Part shown: piece after piece, positions 10,383 to 23,194 of the stretch
How the letters are laid out: the number at the start of each line of letters is the position of its first letter
How positions within the stretch are numbered: the stretch's first letter is position 1
Assembly: GCA_011009095.1 (NCBI GenBank)
Contig: VTPC01000847.1
Coordinates: 36,338-100,337 of the forward strand
Length of the DNA stretch: 64,000 nt
Origin: Ignelater luminosus
Taxonomy: Eukaryota; Arthropoda; Insecta; Coleoptera; Elateridae
Reading direction: 5' to 3'
Position numbers and translations under genes: made by a program
Notes under the pieces: model-generated
Told to the model about the DNA's origin: nothing
Seen by the model: only the letters and a program-made list of their open reading frames with translations
The model's database searches: none

Positions 10383-13252
10383 TTGGGAAATAGAACATGT
10401 TTGGTAAAAACAGGAAGCAAGGAAGATAAAATCGAGATAATGCAAAACAAAAAGAAACTGAGACTGATTAAACATGAACAAGTATATATAAACAACGATC
10501 TAACAAAAGCGGAGATGCGTATACAACGCAAAATCCGTAATAGAGCAAAAAAAGAAATAAGCAAGGGCAACCAAGTTAAAATCGGATACCAGAAAATTAC
10601 TATACAAGAGCAAATATGGAAATGGAACAAAGAATATACCACTATAAAACCGACACAAAGAAAGAGGTGGTGAAACGAGCAGCGAACAAGGACAACGAAT
10701 CGAATATGCTACAAAAAACAAGTAAATATAGTAGGAGACAAATTTAAATTTTTTCTGGGCTGCTAGAACGTCCACACAATGGCCGAAATAAGCAAAGCCG
10801 AACAAATCTCAAGAGAAATGACAAAGTACAAAATTACAATAATCGGGCTTAGCAAAACTAGGTGGAACGAAATAGAAAATATGGCACTTGCAAATGGAAA
10901 CAAAATACTCTTCTCAGGATATGAAGACGAAACCGCAAAAGGAAAGGGAGTAGCTATTATGATAGATAAATCAATTAAAAAAAGCTACTAGAATGCGAAG
11001 GCAAAACAGAAACAATAATATGGGCACAGGAAATACAAAAATATAACTAATATAAACATCTATAGCCCTACAAATGGTAAAGACCATCAAACTAAAGATA
11101 CCTTTTATGAGGAATTCCAAGCAAACTGGGAGATTATACAATGGAAACAACCGAGGGATATAAAATTATTAATGGGCGATCTAAATGCAAAGGTGGGCAA
11201 AGACAATAAAGATAAGGAAAACATCATGGGGAAACACGAAATGTGGAAAATTAACGAAAATGGTCGTAGACTAGTTAGATTTCTGCTTGACAAATTTTTT
11301 AGTTATTGCGGGTCCCTTATTCGAATACAACGACAATCACAAAGCAACTTGATTAACACCTGGAGGTATCTATAGAAACCAAATTTACCATATAATGATT
11401 AAAAGAACATAGAGGAACTCCCTACAAGATACAAGAGTGATGAGGGGTGCAGATGTAGGAACAGACCATCAACTTCTTAGAGCCAAAATAAAAATAAGCT
11501 TGAAGAACAACAATATCCTACCGGTGCGCACGGAATTTAATGTTGCCAAATTAAAAAAAAAATGAAGAAATGCTTTGGGAGTATAAGAAGAACGTGCAAA
11601 AGAATATGGGAGAAATTAACCCATTTAGAGACCTTTCGGTGGAGAACATTTGGCAACATTTCAGAGACACAGTAAAGAAAAGCACAAAAGAAACAATTGG
11701 ACACAAAGTCGGAAAACAAAAACTATGGATGACAAACGCTACATTGAATACAATCAAAGAGAAGAGAAGAATAAAAAGGAAATGGGTGTATACAGAAGAC
11801 GAAACAAAAAAAAACAAAATACATAGAGAATATTAAAATAAAAACAAAGAAGTAAAAAAAAGGGCAAGAAAAGACCAGAGAAATTACCTTGAAAACCTGT
11901 TAAAAGAAGCAGAGAAAGCAGCCCTAAGAAGAGATATAAAACACCTATACGAAATAACAAAAAAATTACAGGGAAAAGTACCAAGCCAATAATTAATAGA
12001 ATACAAGAAGCAAACGGAAAAATACTCAAAGGCAACATCATAAATAGATAGACAAAATACTTTGCTGAAATGTACAAGAAGAAAGAAACAAGAGATATAA
12101 ATAAACTAGACAGAAGCGAACCACTAAACATAAACCAACACGAAATTACAATGAAGGAAATCCAGGAAGCAATTGACAGTATGAGGAATGGTAAAAGCGC
12201 AGACGTGGATGATAACCCCCTGGAACTTATTAAAGCAGACAAGGAAAGATCTATGGAAATCTCTACACATCCTCATGAACAAAATCTGGAATACGGAAAC
12301 CATACCAGAGGATTCGTCGCATAGAATAATTATAAAAACTCCAAAAAAGGAGCCCTCACACGATGCGAAAACTTGAGACCAACAACCCTTCTATGCATGA
12401 CTAGTAAAGTATTGTGTAAAATAATATTAAACAGAATGAAAACTAAAGGAAAGGAAAGGAGACTAAAGGAAAACCAGACAGGTTTCCAAGCAAGGCGCTC
12501 ATACGTAGATCAAATATACACATTGAGGATGATACTTGAACAAACCAAAGAAATGGGGGAAAGCATCTGCATCAACTTTATAGATTCCGAGAAGGTACAT
12601 GTGGAAGATTCTAGACGCATATGGACTACTAAAAAAATAAGAAAAGTGATAAAAATTGTGTATGAAAACTTTTCAATAAAAGTAGAACATGCAGGAAAAC
12701 CGTACGAAAAAAATTATGATTAATATAGAAGTTAAACAAGGGTGCGTCTTATCACCAACTTTATTCCTAATCATCATAAACTGGATGATGGAGAATACAA
12801 GAAATAGTATATACGGAATAAATAAGGATTCATTTGACAAACTTGAAGACCTTGAGTTTTCAAACGACATATGCCTAATAACTAGAAAGAAAAACAATAA
12901 GACTCAACAAAGTAGCAGAGCAAATTAGTCTTAAAATAAATGAGAAGACAAGGTCTTAAAAGACGGAGAAAAAGATCGAAGAAGTATAGGCATAGAGCAT
13001 AAAAATATTGAACATGTTGAAAAATTCTGTTACTTAGGAAATGTAGTGGATAAAACGGGAGGTTCTCAAAAAGATATAAGAAGGAGAATAGAGCAAGCCC
13101 AAAAGTCGTTTAATACGCTAAGCAAAATATGGAGATCAAAAAATATTACAGTTAAAATCAAATTACGGTTATTCCAAACCAACGTTAAGAGGGTATTACT
13201 GTACGGTACAGAAACAGGGACATTAATAAACAAGCGTAGTGCGTTTGTGTAA
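10383..13252 (+). pseudogene. RTE-like non-LTR retrotransposon, degenerate
   Basis: Broken plus-strand remains appear in order. First is an N-terminal basic segment (NNDLTKAEMRIQRKIRNRAKK, 10470-10560). An endonuclease follows (IIGLSKTRWNEIE at ~10840; GDLNAKVGKDNKD at ~11175). The reverse transcriptase then shows MRNGKSADVD (~12185), LCKIILNRMK and NQTGFQARRSYVDQIY (~12420-12520), VKQGCVLSPTLFLIIINWMM (~12735) and FSNDICLIT in place of FADD (~12858). The C-terminal region has KFCYLGNVVDKTGGS, IWRSKNITVKIKLRLF and LLYGTET (~13020-13215). This order and wording fit RTE-type elements. Many stops and frameshifts, plus damage at the FADD catalytic box, make it inactive. The 3' end is truncated near 13250. 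Confidence 0.85.
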
Positions 13253-13352
13253 AGCTTGACTACGGGGTCTTCAAAAAACCCCGCCCCGGGCTTCGTTTGG
13301 TGTAGGTACGCCCACTGAGAAAACTAGATAACACTTTTTCTGGAACTGCCCC

Positions 13353-13867
13353 CTACGGAAGCACGTCCCCTTAAAGTTTTACTGAAAAAGGCGATTTTTT
13401 TAGTAACTTTGCAACAGTATGTAATATAGTAATGAAATTTGATATTTACACTACTTATCAAAGATTTTATTTTCAGTTAGTTTGTCAAAACTGTTTCTGT
13501 TGCAATGCTGTATTTGGAGAGTGGAGGCTGTTTTCCACATTATACACCAAAATGTACCTGAACCTCTAATGATTTTTGGAGTTTTTCCAGAAAATCTGCT
13601 TGTTTACGAAGATAACTGAAAAAAGCAAGATTTTTTCCAAATGAAATAGGCTATGTAATGGCTACTTTAGTTTGCAGACATGTAGGTAAATATCCTGGAG
13701 ATTAAAACGGGCTCTTACCTCCAAAGTCACCCTTGCAACAAAACCAAGTGCCAATTGGACCTTGATAAGTAGTGTATTCATACCAAATTTTATTACTACA
13801 GCACAAACTGTCGTGAAGTTATTAAAAAAGACGTCTTTTTTTAACAAAACTTAGAGGTGGCGTAGCT
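13353..13867. repeat. Foldback (inverted-repeat) element
   Basis: The left arm, about 13353-13530, is the imperfect inverted complement of about 13690-13867. Shared landmarks are CTACG...TAAGTTTT near the ends, TTTTTTARTAACTT, and ACACTACTTATCAA. The arms are about 180 bp and the loop about 160 bp. No coding sequence is present. This is the form of a non-autonomous foldback/MITE element. Confidence 0.65.
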
Positions 13868-14660
13868 TCACAGGTTTTCTTCTTATTTTTTGGCGTAGCA
13901 TAACGTCTTTACATATGTTCCATGCAATCTGGAAACATCCTGTATAGTTTGAATGTAGATTGGGTTTTGTAACTACTACCATAGTTGTTTTATTTTCTTG
14001 TGCGGGTCTGTTGCAGCTGCATTGGCATAAATCTGAATACACTACACGTAATACAACATACATACAACTCAACTACCAACAGTAACAGTGACAATAGTCT
14101 TTTGTTCGTCCTACAAAAATTGTAAAATTACTGATCCCTCACTTAAATAAACTCATTGCTCTTATAGCAAAAATTCTTCCACAACTTTTCAGTAGTAGCT
14201 CAGAATAACTTCAGAATAATTAATAACTTAGAAACCGTCCACTTTAAACTAACGGCACTTTAAAATCTGGAAAATATCTGTTTATATCATTACTAGATCG
14301 ATACTATGTTGACATCTGCTACGTTATCGAAACCCATTTTCACAACACTACTTCTTTTAAAGTGCCAAACTGTGTAGTCATAGAAAAGATAGGGAAGCTG
14401 AATACTTCTTCGTCAGAGTCATGGAGTCGTAGTAAAGGGAATCACAATTACAATCTTTTGATGAAAATAAAGCTCAAATTGGTCTGCTTAACCCAGAGTA
14501 CAAGATATTTCATGATAAAAATTATTTATAAATAATATGGTATACTTTTATGAAAGATGTTCAATGTGTGCGCCATTTTGGATGATGCAAGCATTCTCTC
14601 TGCCTGGAAAAGAATCGACTGCCCTAGAAGTTTTTTGCGTTTACAGCGCCATCTGTTACG
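13868..14660. other. No gene seen
   Basis: Moderately AT-rich. Short open frames on both strands have no recognisable motif. Confidence 0.3.
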
Positions 14661-14897
14661 AATCGAAAAAAATGTTTCAAATAAATTTATGTATTTTGCG
14701 TCTTAGAATCCAAATTTGCAATAAAATATAGGGGTTTCGATTTACAATTTTAAAGTTGTCCACCATCTCCCTATAAGCGGTATTAGGGGGTTTTCAATTT
14801 TTACACCATCGGAAAGACGGCGTCAATATTAGTAAGGGAACCGCTCGTTTCATCAAGAAATCTGGACTGATGGTCTAATACAACGAGTATATTCATT
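14661..14897. repeat. Dispersed repeat, copy 1 (pair with 22640-22900)
   Basis: Shares with 22640-22900 the markers CGAAAAAAATGTTTC, CTTAGAATCCAAAT, GCAATAAAATATAGG, TTAGTAAGGGAACCG and TCGTTTCATCAA in the same order and orientation. Both copies end in a TGGTCT-containing stretch; copy 2 continues into GAGACACCCAGTATA. The class is unknown. Confidence 0.7.
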
Positions 14898-15174
14898 AAA
14901 CGTTTTCAATTTAAAATGACCTTGCTCGCATGTTGTCTGGTGATGAGACACCCCTGCATACGGATGTATTCGAAATAATGATTATCCTTTTAAAAGCAGT
15001 TAGAGGGAAGGTCGTAAACACAAAAACAGTGGTCAAAAAGTAATATTATCGAGAAAAATTAAATTATTGTAATTTAGGTCTGAGTTTCTTTCTTAGATTT
15101 TTTTTAAGCAGCAATAAATACCTTAAATTTATTTTAAAGAGGATGCAGGTAGGTCTGCATAACAATCCGTATAT

Positions 15175-16200
15175 TTATATCAGGATATTTACAGTATAGG
15201 TTACCTATTTCTGTATATCTACATAACCGTTTCAATCTATTATTACGTTTGTATTTTATTTTACTTTTTATTTACATATTTGATCAAGAAAAACCATATA
15301 ATTTATGAAAAAAAACTTTTTGTTGTTTGTGCCGTTAGATCGATAATAAGGTGTAATTCATAACTTTTTGCTGAATTATTCACCGGAATAGTTCATATTT
15401 GTCAACAGATCTAGTTGTTTTTTACATGAAACGTCTATAATTATACTTTTCAGAAATATCAAACTGACGTGGCGTAACAACCAACCGAGGGAACGGAAAC
15501 CTTTAAGAGTGCAAACAGTGTAAAAGATTAGGTATAACAAATATGATTCCTGTCGTGTAGTACGCAGTAATATACAAATAATAATAATTGAGAATATTCT
15601 ACTGTGCTTCTTAATTGCTTTGAAAATGAAATGGGATATTTTTTTTGAGAATGCAATTTCATATCCCTTGGGAACATGTAATGCATTGTGGAAATCGAAA
15701 AACACAAGGTAGATGTAGTGTACACGAAAGCAAATATACATAATCCGTAGCACATGCTTCAGCAATAACCAACTAGTTTTTCAGAAAAAATAACTCTTCT
15801 AAAATAAACAACTACCTAGAAGATCTAATAAGAAAAAGCAGCTTATCAAAGTTCTACCGTCTAACACATTGAAGTTTACTTAAATTACACAAGGCTTTTA
15901 GATTTTTTACGTGAAAGTTGGAATTGTTCAGCTGTGCTATAATCTTCAAGTAGCAAGAGTAATGTAGTAAGAATCCAAAAGTGTTGACAAAACTGATGGT
16001 TTGCAATATTTTATGTTTCAGCGTCTTTAAATTGTCTATAATCTTCTTTTTTTGTTACAGGTAGAGACTTGACTCACTTTTATTAAAGAAAATTTTGAAA
16101 ATTAGTTATCGTGGTCATTTTTATAATAATGTAATTTTGATTAATTTAACTGATTAATTAAACTCCCATTGGTTACTGGGGTTATGTAGAAACAAAAACA
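15175..16200. repeat. OR-array block A
   Basis: Matches block C (40065-41502) and block D (63160-64000) over its left part and block B (19080-19610) over its right part. Landmarks include TTTTATTTTACTTTTTATTTAC, CCTGTCGTGTAGTACG, AATTGCTTT and the TTAATTAA-rich end before CCCATTGGTTAC. The open frames in it are not conserved in frame between copies, so it is best read as duplicated intergenic DNA. Confidence 0.7.
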
Positions 16201-19079
16201 TTTTTTGTTCTTTCATTGGGATACTCCGCTATATTCTTCAGCATAATGAAACAAATCAGTCAAATCCGTTAATATTTAAAGGTGGCTACAAGTTGTAACG
16301 GGAAGATGCTCAAAAGTATGCACAAGTCCCGTTCAGACCAATGGTAGATGTTAAATCCCGTAGCTCATGCCGCAGATGGGGTGGATTCTCAAATGAACTT
16401 ACCTAATCTCACACAAAGAGAAGCTCACCGATTTCCAAAACTCTTATTAAACAAATAGATGTTTACAAAAGAGGGCGCCAGCAGTCGTAGATCGAAGGGT
16501 TCTGATGGTCGGTCACGCGACTACTCGTGAATCCGACACCCTGTATATAGGCTTCCTGCGAAACCTCACCCTGTGTGTAACTTACCTCGTGGAAGCTTTA
16601 TTAAAACTCGCTTCAACGTTTCACAATTGAGACTCAACACGAACTAAAAAAACTGTATAAACACGTGATTTGTCTTAATTAATTTTGACAAGGAAGTCCT
16701 CTGAAGACTTCCTTCTTTTTTAAAAAAAAGATCCAAGAAAGAAATACCAGTTTATTATTTACTTCTCTCTTGAACAAAGGTATCTGACCTTTAATTGAAA
16801 GCTAGACTAAGCACCACCGTGCTTTTTAATAGCCAAACGAACAAAGTAACGAAATTAATGCTGCTTGTCTGGACCAGAGATCCACTTACAAAAAAAACAA
16901 AATGTAAATAATCAACCTTTCTTACATTTATTAAAACAATAATAAAAAAAAGTTAAACACACATAAACAAAAATATAAAAAAAACAAAATAACACTACGA
17001 AAGAATATCAATAAATGGTATGAAGTAATTTCTTCACTGGGGAACAAAGTTGATAAACAATTAATGAGAAAATAACAATAAAAACAAGTTATTACAATAA
17101 ACAAAAAGAAAAGGATTCTGTTACGTTAAAATTTCAAAATATGGAACAAAAGGCCAAAATCTAAATATTAAACCAGTTAAAACAAGATAAACTTGACAAT
17201 GAATTTTTAAATAGCAACAAATAAACTTTATATCTAATAACAAAGAAAAACAGTAGTCAAAAGTTATTAATTATGTTGCAATAAAATAACAAACACCAGC
17301 TAAAATTACCTGGGAACGTTCCTGTTACAAATTAGTTAAAAATATTACTCGTAAATATTATAATTCAATGAGAAAATACGAAACTAATCTTGCCTAAGCA
17401 AGGTTTCGTATGGAATATTTCACAAATTCCACGTTCTCCTAGTCTTTTATCAAATGAAACAATCATTAAAACTCAACCAACAAAACAAAACAGGTCTTTC
17501 TTACTATAACGGCAATCTTTCTTCCAGGTGATATGTGCAAGTCTCTGATTCCCTACGACAGCAGCTCATTCACGTTTCACCAATGTTCAAGGAAACTTAG
17601 GTTTCAAAAAACATTCACTTTTATTAACGTTGACCAAGAAACACAAGAACAAAATCCAAATATTTATACACAAACTTTAAAAATAACTAAAACCACTTTG
17701 AGTCTCAAACGCTCTTTAAGTTTACTTAGTCCATTCGGATCACGAAGCTTCCAAGATGTAAAACACACACACAATTCAAGTCTTTACGAGGCGAGCAGTT
17801 TTTGTTCTCGACAGACCCTTTAACGTTGCATCAACGGGACCAAAATTGTTGCTTTTCTACCCTCTACAATTTTTATTTCCTGGGAAAAAGCAGTGTAACT
17901 GTAATTGAAGCAAAAACGCTTCCACAATAACAAAGCTTTCAAAGCACCGCTTTTCGGTAAACAAACCGGCTTTCCTCCATGAATAACACGACAAAGACCC
18001 GACGAAATAGGATTTCTCGAGTCCGATATCTCTTTTACTAGGAGAATCGCTTCAATTAAATTCGGTTTGTAACCAATTCGGATTTGTAGGAGTAACGCCG
18101 AAACTGACCCGTACGTTGGTTCGAGTACGCAGCTCTTATCGTACTGTCTATCGTCTCTGCGTCTCCTGTTGCGCAATGTGTACTTACTGGAGTGGGGTTG
18201 AAAAGTCAGATGCACGCCCTAACAGGTTAAAAATGCAGAGACTTTACAGACCAATGGAAAATTCCACTTCGTAGATTTACCAGCTTAAACCTGACTCAAT
18301 CGAGATTGTGTAACTCCAATTTTTGCGACTAAGGTTCCAAGAATTTTATATTGGAAAATAGCAAAAGGCACGTTTACCGGAGCCCAGAAGTCGAGACCAC
18401 AAAGTTATCAATTCTTTAGAATAACATTGTAACAAACATTCGTCTATAGAATGAAATAATTTAAATATTACGCGTCAGGAAAACAAATACCTGAACGAAA
18501 TTGAAAGACAGGGGCGGATTTAGTGCGAATTTTAAAATAACATTACAGAGTATAGAATAAAAAAGAACTAATGGGAAATGTGGAGTTATGCACAAGGAAT
18601 GGTTACTTTAAGTATAGTGGGAAATACTACAGAACAAAAGAATTAATAACATGGGCGGAAGCCTGAGCACTAACAATCTAATGCAAACATTAATAGAAGT
18701 GTAAACAAAAATAAGGAAGATGTAGATGACATACAGTAAGGTTCCATTAATTCGCATCAATTAATGCAACGGTCAATGGGTAATGCGGATTATAGGAAAC
18801 TCGGATTATTGGGATACGGTGGAATAATAACTAAACCCATAGGCTCATACGGTGTAGCAAAAAAAGTTTTCGGACCCGGAATCGAATTCACGGAACCATA
18901 TGACCTAGTTGATGTCTAGATTAAAAAAAAAGCAACAATAAGTAAAATCCATTAGATAGTAATCATCAATTAATATACTATGGACAATCTTCAATTTCAT
19001 ACTTTCACCTGCTACTTATAAAGTATATTAGAATATCGTACTTCTGATTCATAGCATAGAGAAATTAATATTTACTTTC
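16201..19079. other. 2.9 kb unexplained interval, A-rich core
   Basis: No recognised gene or transposon domain. 16850-17350 is very A-rich. A perfect 7 bp hairpin (GGAAGTC/GACTTCC, 16692-16712) is followed by a T run. About 16300-16660 and 17500-18450 are less AT-rich than their surroundings. The longest frame (17820-18215 minus, 131 aa) has no motif I recognise. It could be an eroded transposon or the remains of something that once separated blocks A and B. Confidence 0.3.
18736..18830. repeat. pogo/Tigger-like terminus, fragment
   Basis: TACAGTAAGGTTCCATTAAT at the start, then repeated GGATTAT and AATGC motifs, resembles the ends of pogo/Tigger-type elements (CAGT... with GGATTA repeats inside). 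No matching second end or transposase was found. Confidence 0.35.
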
Positions 19080-19610
19080 TTTATGGCGATATGTTTGTGT
19101 AATTTATTCAAATGTGAAGGCAGATGCACAAACAAGGTTGTAGTGAATGTAATATACACGAAACTAAATTTACCTAATCCTTTGGCAAATAAGTCGACAA
19201 TGACCAACCAGCTTTTCAGAAGACGCAGCTTTTTTAAAATAAAAAATTACCTAAAAATCTAATAGGAAAAAATAGCGGAACCAACTTTTACTATCTAACT
19301 ATTAAAGTCTACTTACATAGGAAGTTCAGAACAAAACAGGTAAAGGTTAGAATTGACTATCGTAAAGCTACTCTTCTTATTTAAAGTTTTTTTTATGCAA
19401 ACCTTCAAGTAGCAAAATTCATGTAGTAAGCAACGAATTCAAAATAGTCAACAATGCTAACGGGTGGTATTTGATGTTTTAGGGGCTTTAAACTTTCTAT
19501 ATCTAAATAAGAAAAATAAAATAAACAAAACTTTAAAACTAATTCTCATGCTAATTTTTTGTAATAACGTAATTTTAGTTAATTTAATTAATTAAGCAAA
19601 CTGTCATTGG
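19080..19610. repeat. OR-array block B
   Basis: Homologous to the right half of block A and to 41010-41500 of block C (AAGGTTGTAGTGAATGTAAT; TTAATTAATTAA-rich end). On the minus strand a short conserved phrase (KSWLVIVDLFAKGLGKFSFV here; KHWLVLVGPCAKELGKFSFV in block C) could be a relic exon, but the similarity continues outside any frame. Confidence 0.6.
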
Positions 19611-19639
19611 TTGCTATTAAACAACAACAAGGATGCAAG

Positions 19640-20900
19640 GAACAACTAATAATTGACACGTCGATTATCAAAAAGCCTTTGACTCGGTTCCCCATTCAGT
19701 TCTTGTACGTTATACAAAGTACACCTGAAAATGATCAAACTATTAGAAAATTGCGTGCAAAGGTGGAAAACAACACTTGTCACTATGTAGTAGACCAAGA
19801 ATCACAGAGCTTGGGGATGCTTCAGCCGCGTTATGGTTTGTTCTGGTCATTAACCCATTAAGTGAACTGTTAAACAAGTCTAAATATGGATATGAAATAA
19901 AACACGCACATGGCAATAACTACAAGCTATCCCACCTACTTTTTATAGATGATCTTAAAATATATGCATCTAGTGAAAGTCAACTTAAACAGATGCTATA
20001 TATTGTACATAGATTTATGCAAGACACGAACATGAAATCTGGCCTATAAAAATGTAAGACCGTATACATTCACAGAGAAAAGCTGGACAGTAAACAAGAG
20101 AAACCAATTCCTGCGGCAATAACTCCGCTAGATGTAACAAAATGTGCAAATATCTAGGGGTAGAACAAGCCTGGGAAACAGATCAAAAGAAAATGCACAA
20201 AAACATGATTAAAGGTATTAACACATAGGCCATTTCGCTCCTGTCTTACAGGTTTGGGGTGATTCAGTGGTCAAAACAGAAATAAAAAAGCTTCAAAGAG
20301 TTACAAGAACAGAATTAACAAAAAAGCCGAAAGAAGAGGTACCATAAACTTACGTAACTTACACAACAAACAATTAGCATCTATCAAAATGTATTTTTAC
20401 ATAAGAAATGACTCAGACATACACAGGGTAATTATAAATGCTGATTTAAACTACATAACACTAAAACTAACTAACGAAGAATACCGTCCAGAGATTGTTG
20501 ACGAGACACAACTTTTAGAGATATGGTCGCATAAAGCAATTAGTGGGAAACATAACCGCAATCTCAACTATGACTTTGTCGATAAAGAAGTATCAAAAAC
20601 AGTGTAGGAGAGCTGTTTTGTGAAACAGAAGCATATGTGATTGCCATCCAAGATGGGATACTACCTACCCGAAACTACCAAAAATATATTTTTCAGATGC
20701 ATGATGAACTTCATGAATTTATTAAGTTTAATGAGCAGAACGAGACCATAGAACAACAGAACAAAACAGCGAATACTTAAAACGACACAATAACACTGGA
20801 AAAACTGTACACCAAAAACTGACAATCAATGAAGTACTCGCTCAAAATAACACATCTTACTACAAATATTCATCAAAGAATGTGGTAGAAAACAACCATT
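19640..20900 (+). pseudogene. Non-LTR retrotransposon RT, degenerate (second type)
   Basis: Plus-strand remnants of a reverse transcriptase unlike the RTE copy upstream. These are WFVLVINPLSELLNKSKYGY (~19837), LSHLLFIDDLKIYASSESQL (~19928, the YADD-box equivalent with FIDD) and VIQWSKTEIKKLQRVTRTEL (~20263). They are followed by VIINADLNYITLKL (~20420) and AYVIAIQDGILPTRNYQKYI (~20632). Stops and frame changes occur throughout and no endonuclease is identified. The wording resembles a non-LTR lineage near R2/NeSL, but the clade is not certain. Confidence 0.7.
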
Positions 20901-21589
20901 GTACAATACCTTAGTACAAAAGAACTTACTTAATTCATACTGGCGTCTCGAATAAAAGAAATGTACTTACTTCTACGAACGCGTTTTGCTGTTATACTAC
21001 GAGCCAATTTATCCAATTTGATCCCGGTCCTCATCCTTCGTATAGAATAATAGATACCACTGCGTTAATTTATAAAGTTGTACTTAACTTATATTTCTTA
21101 TACAAAGAGTACAAAGAGTTTTCGTTTACATTCACCCTCAACCTCAACCCCCCCCCCTTTCCGAAACTCACTATCTTATGCTTTTATTTTTTTTAAAGTG
21201 TCATTAACTTAAATTTCTTATTTGGTGAAATAACTTCTTGCATTATCCTGGACAGTCACCACTTTAAGGATTGAACCGGAAAATCCCACATTAAGTGAAA
21301 GTATGTTTTGAAACCAAGCTAGAAATGGTTAAAAGTTAATTTTCCTGATTTTGAAGTTAATAAGTAAATATTTGGTAATCTTCCTTGACGTTATTCCATG
21401 TACTCGTTTAAACTTTGGACCTACCTTTCAGAAGCTCTAACTTTTTCAGGGGCATTCCCTCTTCTAAGTCTGCCTGTATAGCTCATCTTTGAATAGTTAT
21501 AAACTGGCATTGTTTTCTCCATCGTTTCGTGTCTAATGTTTTGACCCGAACGGATAACAAAAATTCTACGCTAAATTCTCTGGTTCAAG
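20901..21589. other. No gene seen; short poly-C tract
   Basis: AT-rich with a C run at about 21149-21157 (CCTCAACCCCCCCCC). Possibly the tail of the preceding retroelement. Confidence 0.3.
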
Positions 21590-21890
21590 TAATTTTTTAA
21601 TAAGCTGGATGCGTTGTTGTCAAAGTCTAAATAATACATAACAGAGATTAAGATTTTGTGGTTTATCTTGTCAAATGCCTTTGAGATATCTAGTGCGACT
21701 AAAGTAGTTTATTTGTTATTATCAACAGCAATGTTGGTAATTACCCTAACCATAACTATAGCCTTTTCTAAACCCTAATTGCTTTAGAGATAATAAGTTA
21801 CATTTAGAAAAGTGTACTGTAATTTCCAAATCCATTATTTTCTTAATTACGCCGGATAGAGATAGCAGAATTAAATTAGACGCAGATCCT
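21590..21890 (-). pseudogene. Reverse transcriptase relic (Jockey/CR1-like)
   Basis: On the minus strand KQLGFRKGYS is followed, after frame disruption, by LVALDISKAFDKINHKIL. This corresponds to the QFGFRxGRST and LDxxKAFDxVxH motifs of non-LTR reverse transcriptases. Only about 300 bp survive. It is antisense to the neighbouring 19.6-20.9 kb RT, so it is a separate insertion. Confidence 0.7.
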
Positions 21891-22639
21891 TAAACTTAAT
21901 GGGCTGATTCACGTTTGGTAGTTCAAAATAGCAATAATTAATAATATGGTAAATACTTATATGGCGTGATATAATCGCAACATAGACGTAACATTTTTAT
22001 ATTTATACTATCAGATTCAGTAGATTAAGAAGTTATACGAGATGGGATATCCAGTATTAGTGTATCTGTAACTTACTGAAAAGAAAACAAGGTAAAAAAT
22101 CGTGTTAAAATTGTTTCTATAGTATTGAATATTAATCGGAAGCTGTATTACAAGACAGTGGAAGTTATAAAGTAATGAATCTAAGTCTTCTTTTCACGAT
22201 ATATAGTTGAAGTTGTAAAGCTTCTCAGCAGTTTATAGTAATTCTAATGAGCTTCTGATTAAGTCTTTTTTTAAAATTTAGCTAATGCTTTGACAGGTAG
22301 TGACATTAACAAACGCAGATTTCTTTCTAATGACTACATTGGTGACAATAGTACTAGGTTTTTGTGAATGCATTTATTACATCGTCGTTTTAGTTTCTAG
22401 AGTGTATATTGTATATCATATTTTACTTCTATTTACATTTATTTATTGTCTGAAAGTTGATGAATGTTGATTTTCATTTGAGGTGTTAATTGGGCGATTA
22501 CCACACTTTTTTGCGATATTTTGTGGCGAAGTTTCGGAATCTGAAGTTGGTGGCTGCGCCGTAGTTTTTCGCGCAGTATGGGCATTCATATGGGTTTATT
22601 TTTAGCTAGCCTGGCTTATCGGCGCAAATGGTAGTTCAA

Positions 22640-22900
22640 GCATCCGAAAAAAATGTTTCAAAAAAATTCTACGTGTCCTGCGGCTTAGAATCCAAATCTG
22701 CAATAAAATATAGGTTTCCTTTTACAATTTTAAACTTGGCCCCTACCTCCCCTATAAGGAGGGCTTAGGGGTTTTCCATTTTTACATCATCGCAAAGAGA
22801 CGTCAAAATTAGTAAGGGAACCGATCGTTTCATCAAAAAATCTCAACCCTTTAAATTTAATAGGGGTGGACGGGTGGTCTGAGACACCCAGTATATTTGT
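22640..22900. repeat. Dispersed repeat, copy 2
   Basis: Same orientation and order of landmarks as 14661-14897, ending in GAGACACCCAGTATA. Confidence 0.7.
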
Positions 22901-23194
22901 CAAGGTATCAGCTTGGTTTTATGTAAAAAATTGTAATTATAGTGTTGAAAAACAAAAAGCTTTCACGAGTAGTAGCAAACTTGGAAATCTTTAAATATGT
23001 AAGAAATCAGGAAAGTATTTATACCGAGTGTCATCTGATGAATAAATCTCATATTGCTAAAACAAATTGCAATTTATTATCAAAGGTCATGTATAAACTT
23101 TTGTATTAATAATGTTGCTGTATGTTCTTTTAATGAAAGTGTTCTTCAAATGAAATTGTGATAAATAGATCTCCTAAAAGTTAAATATTATATA

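Noticed and set aside
10331..12242. Long minus-strand open frames opposite the RTE-like element, rich in F, L and S
   Set aside because: They are the antisense of A-rich retroelement coding sequence; the sense strand carries endonuclease and RT motifs.
15376..15765. 129 aa minus-strand frame in block A
   Set aside because: The homologous DNA in blocks C and D is read in different frames with indels, so coding conservation is absent.
17820..18215. 131 aa minus-strand open frame
   Set aside because: No motif, no conserved copy and no splice or promoter context; kept only as a note in the unexplained interval.
19134..19260. Possible receptor-like relic exon (LLKSWLVIVDLFAKGLG) in blocks B and C
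   Set aside because: Similarity extends equally into flanking non-coding DNA and the phrase does not align with any exon of the three receptors.
22510..22590. Minus-strand phrase YECPYCAKNY resembling half of a C2H2 zinc finger
   Set aside because: The expected spaced histidines are missing and no neighbouring finger exists; probably chance in repeat-flanking DNA.
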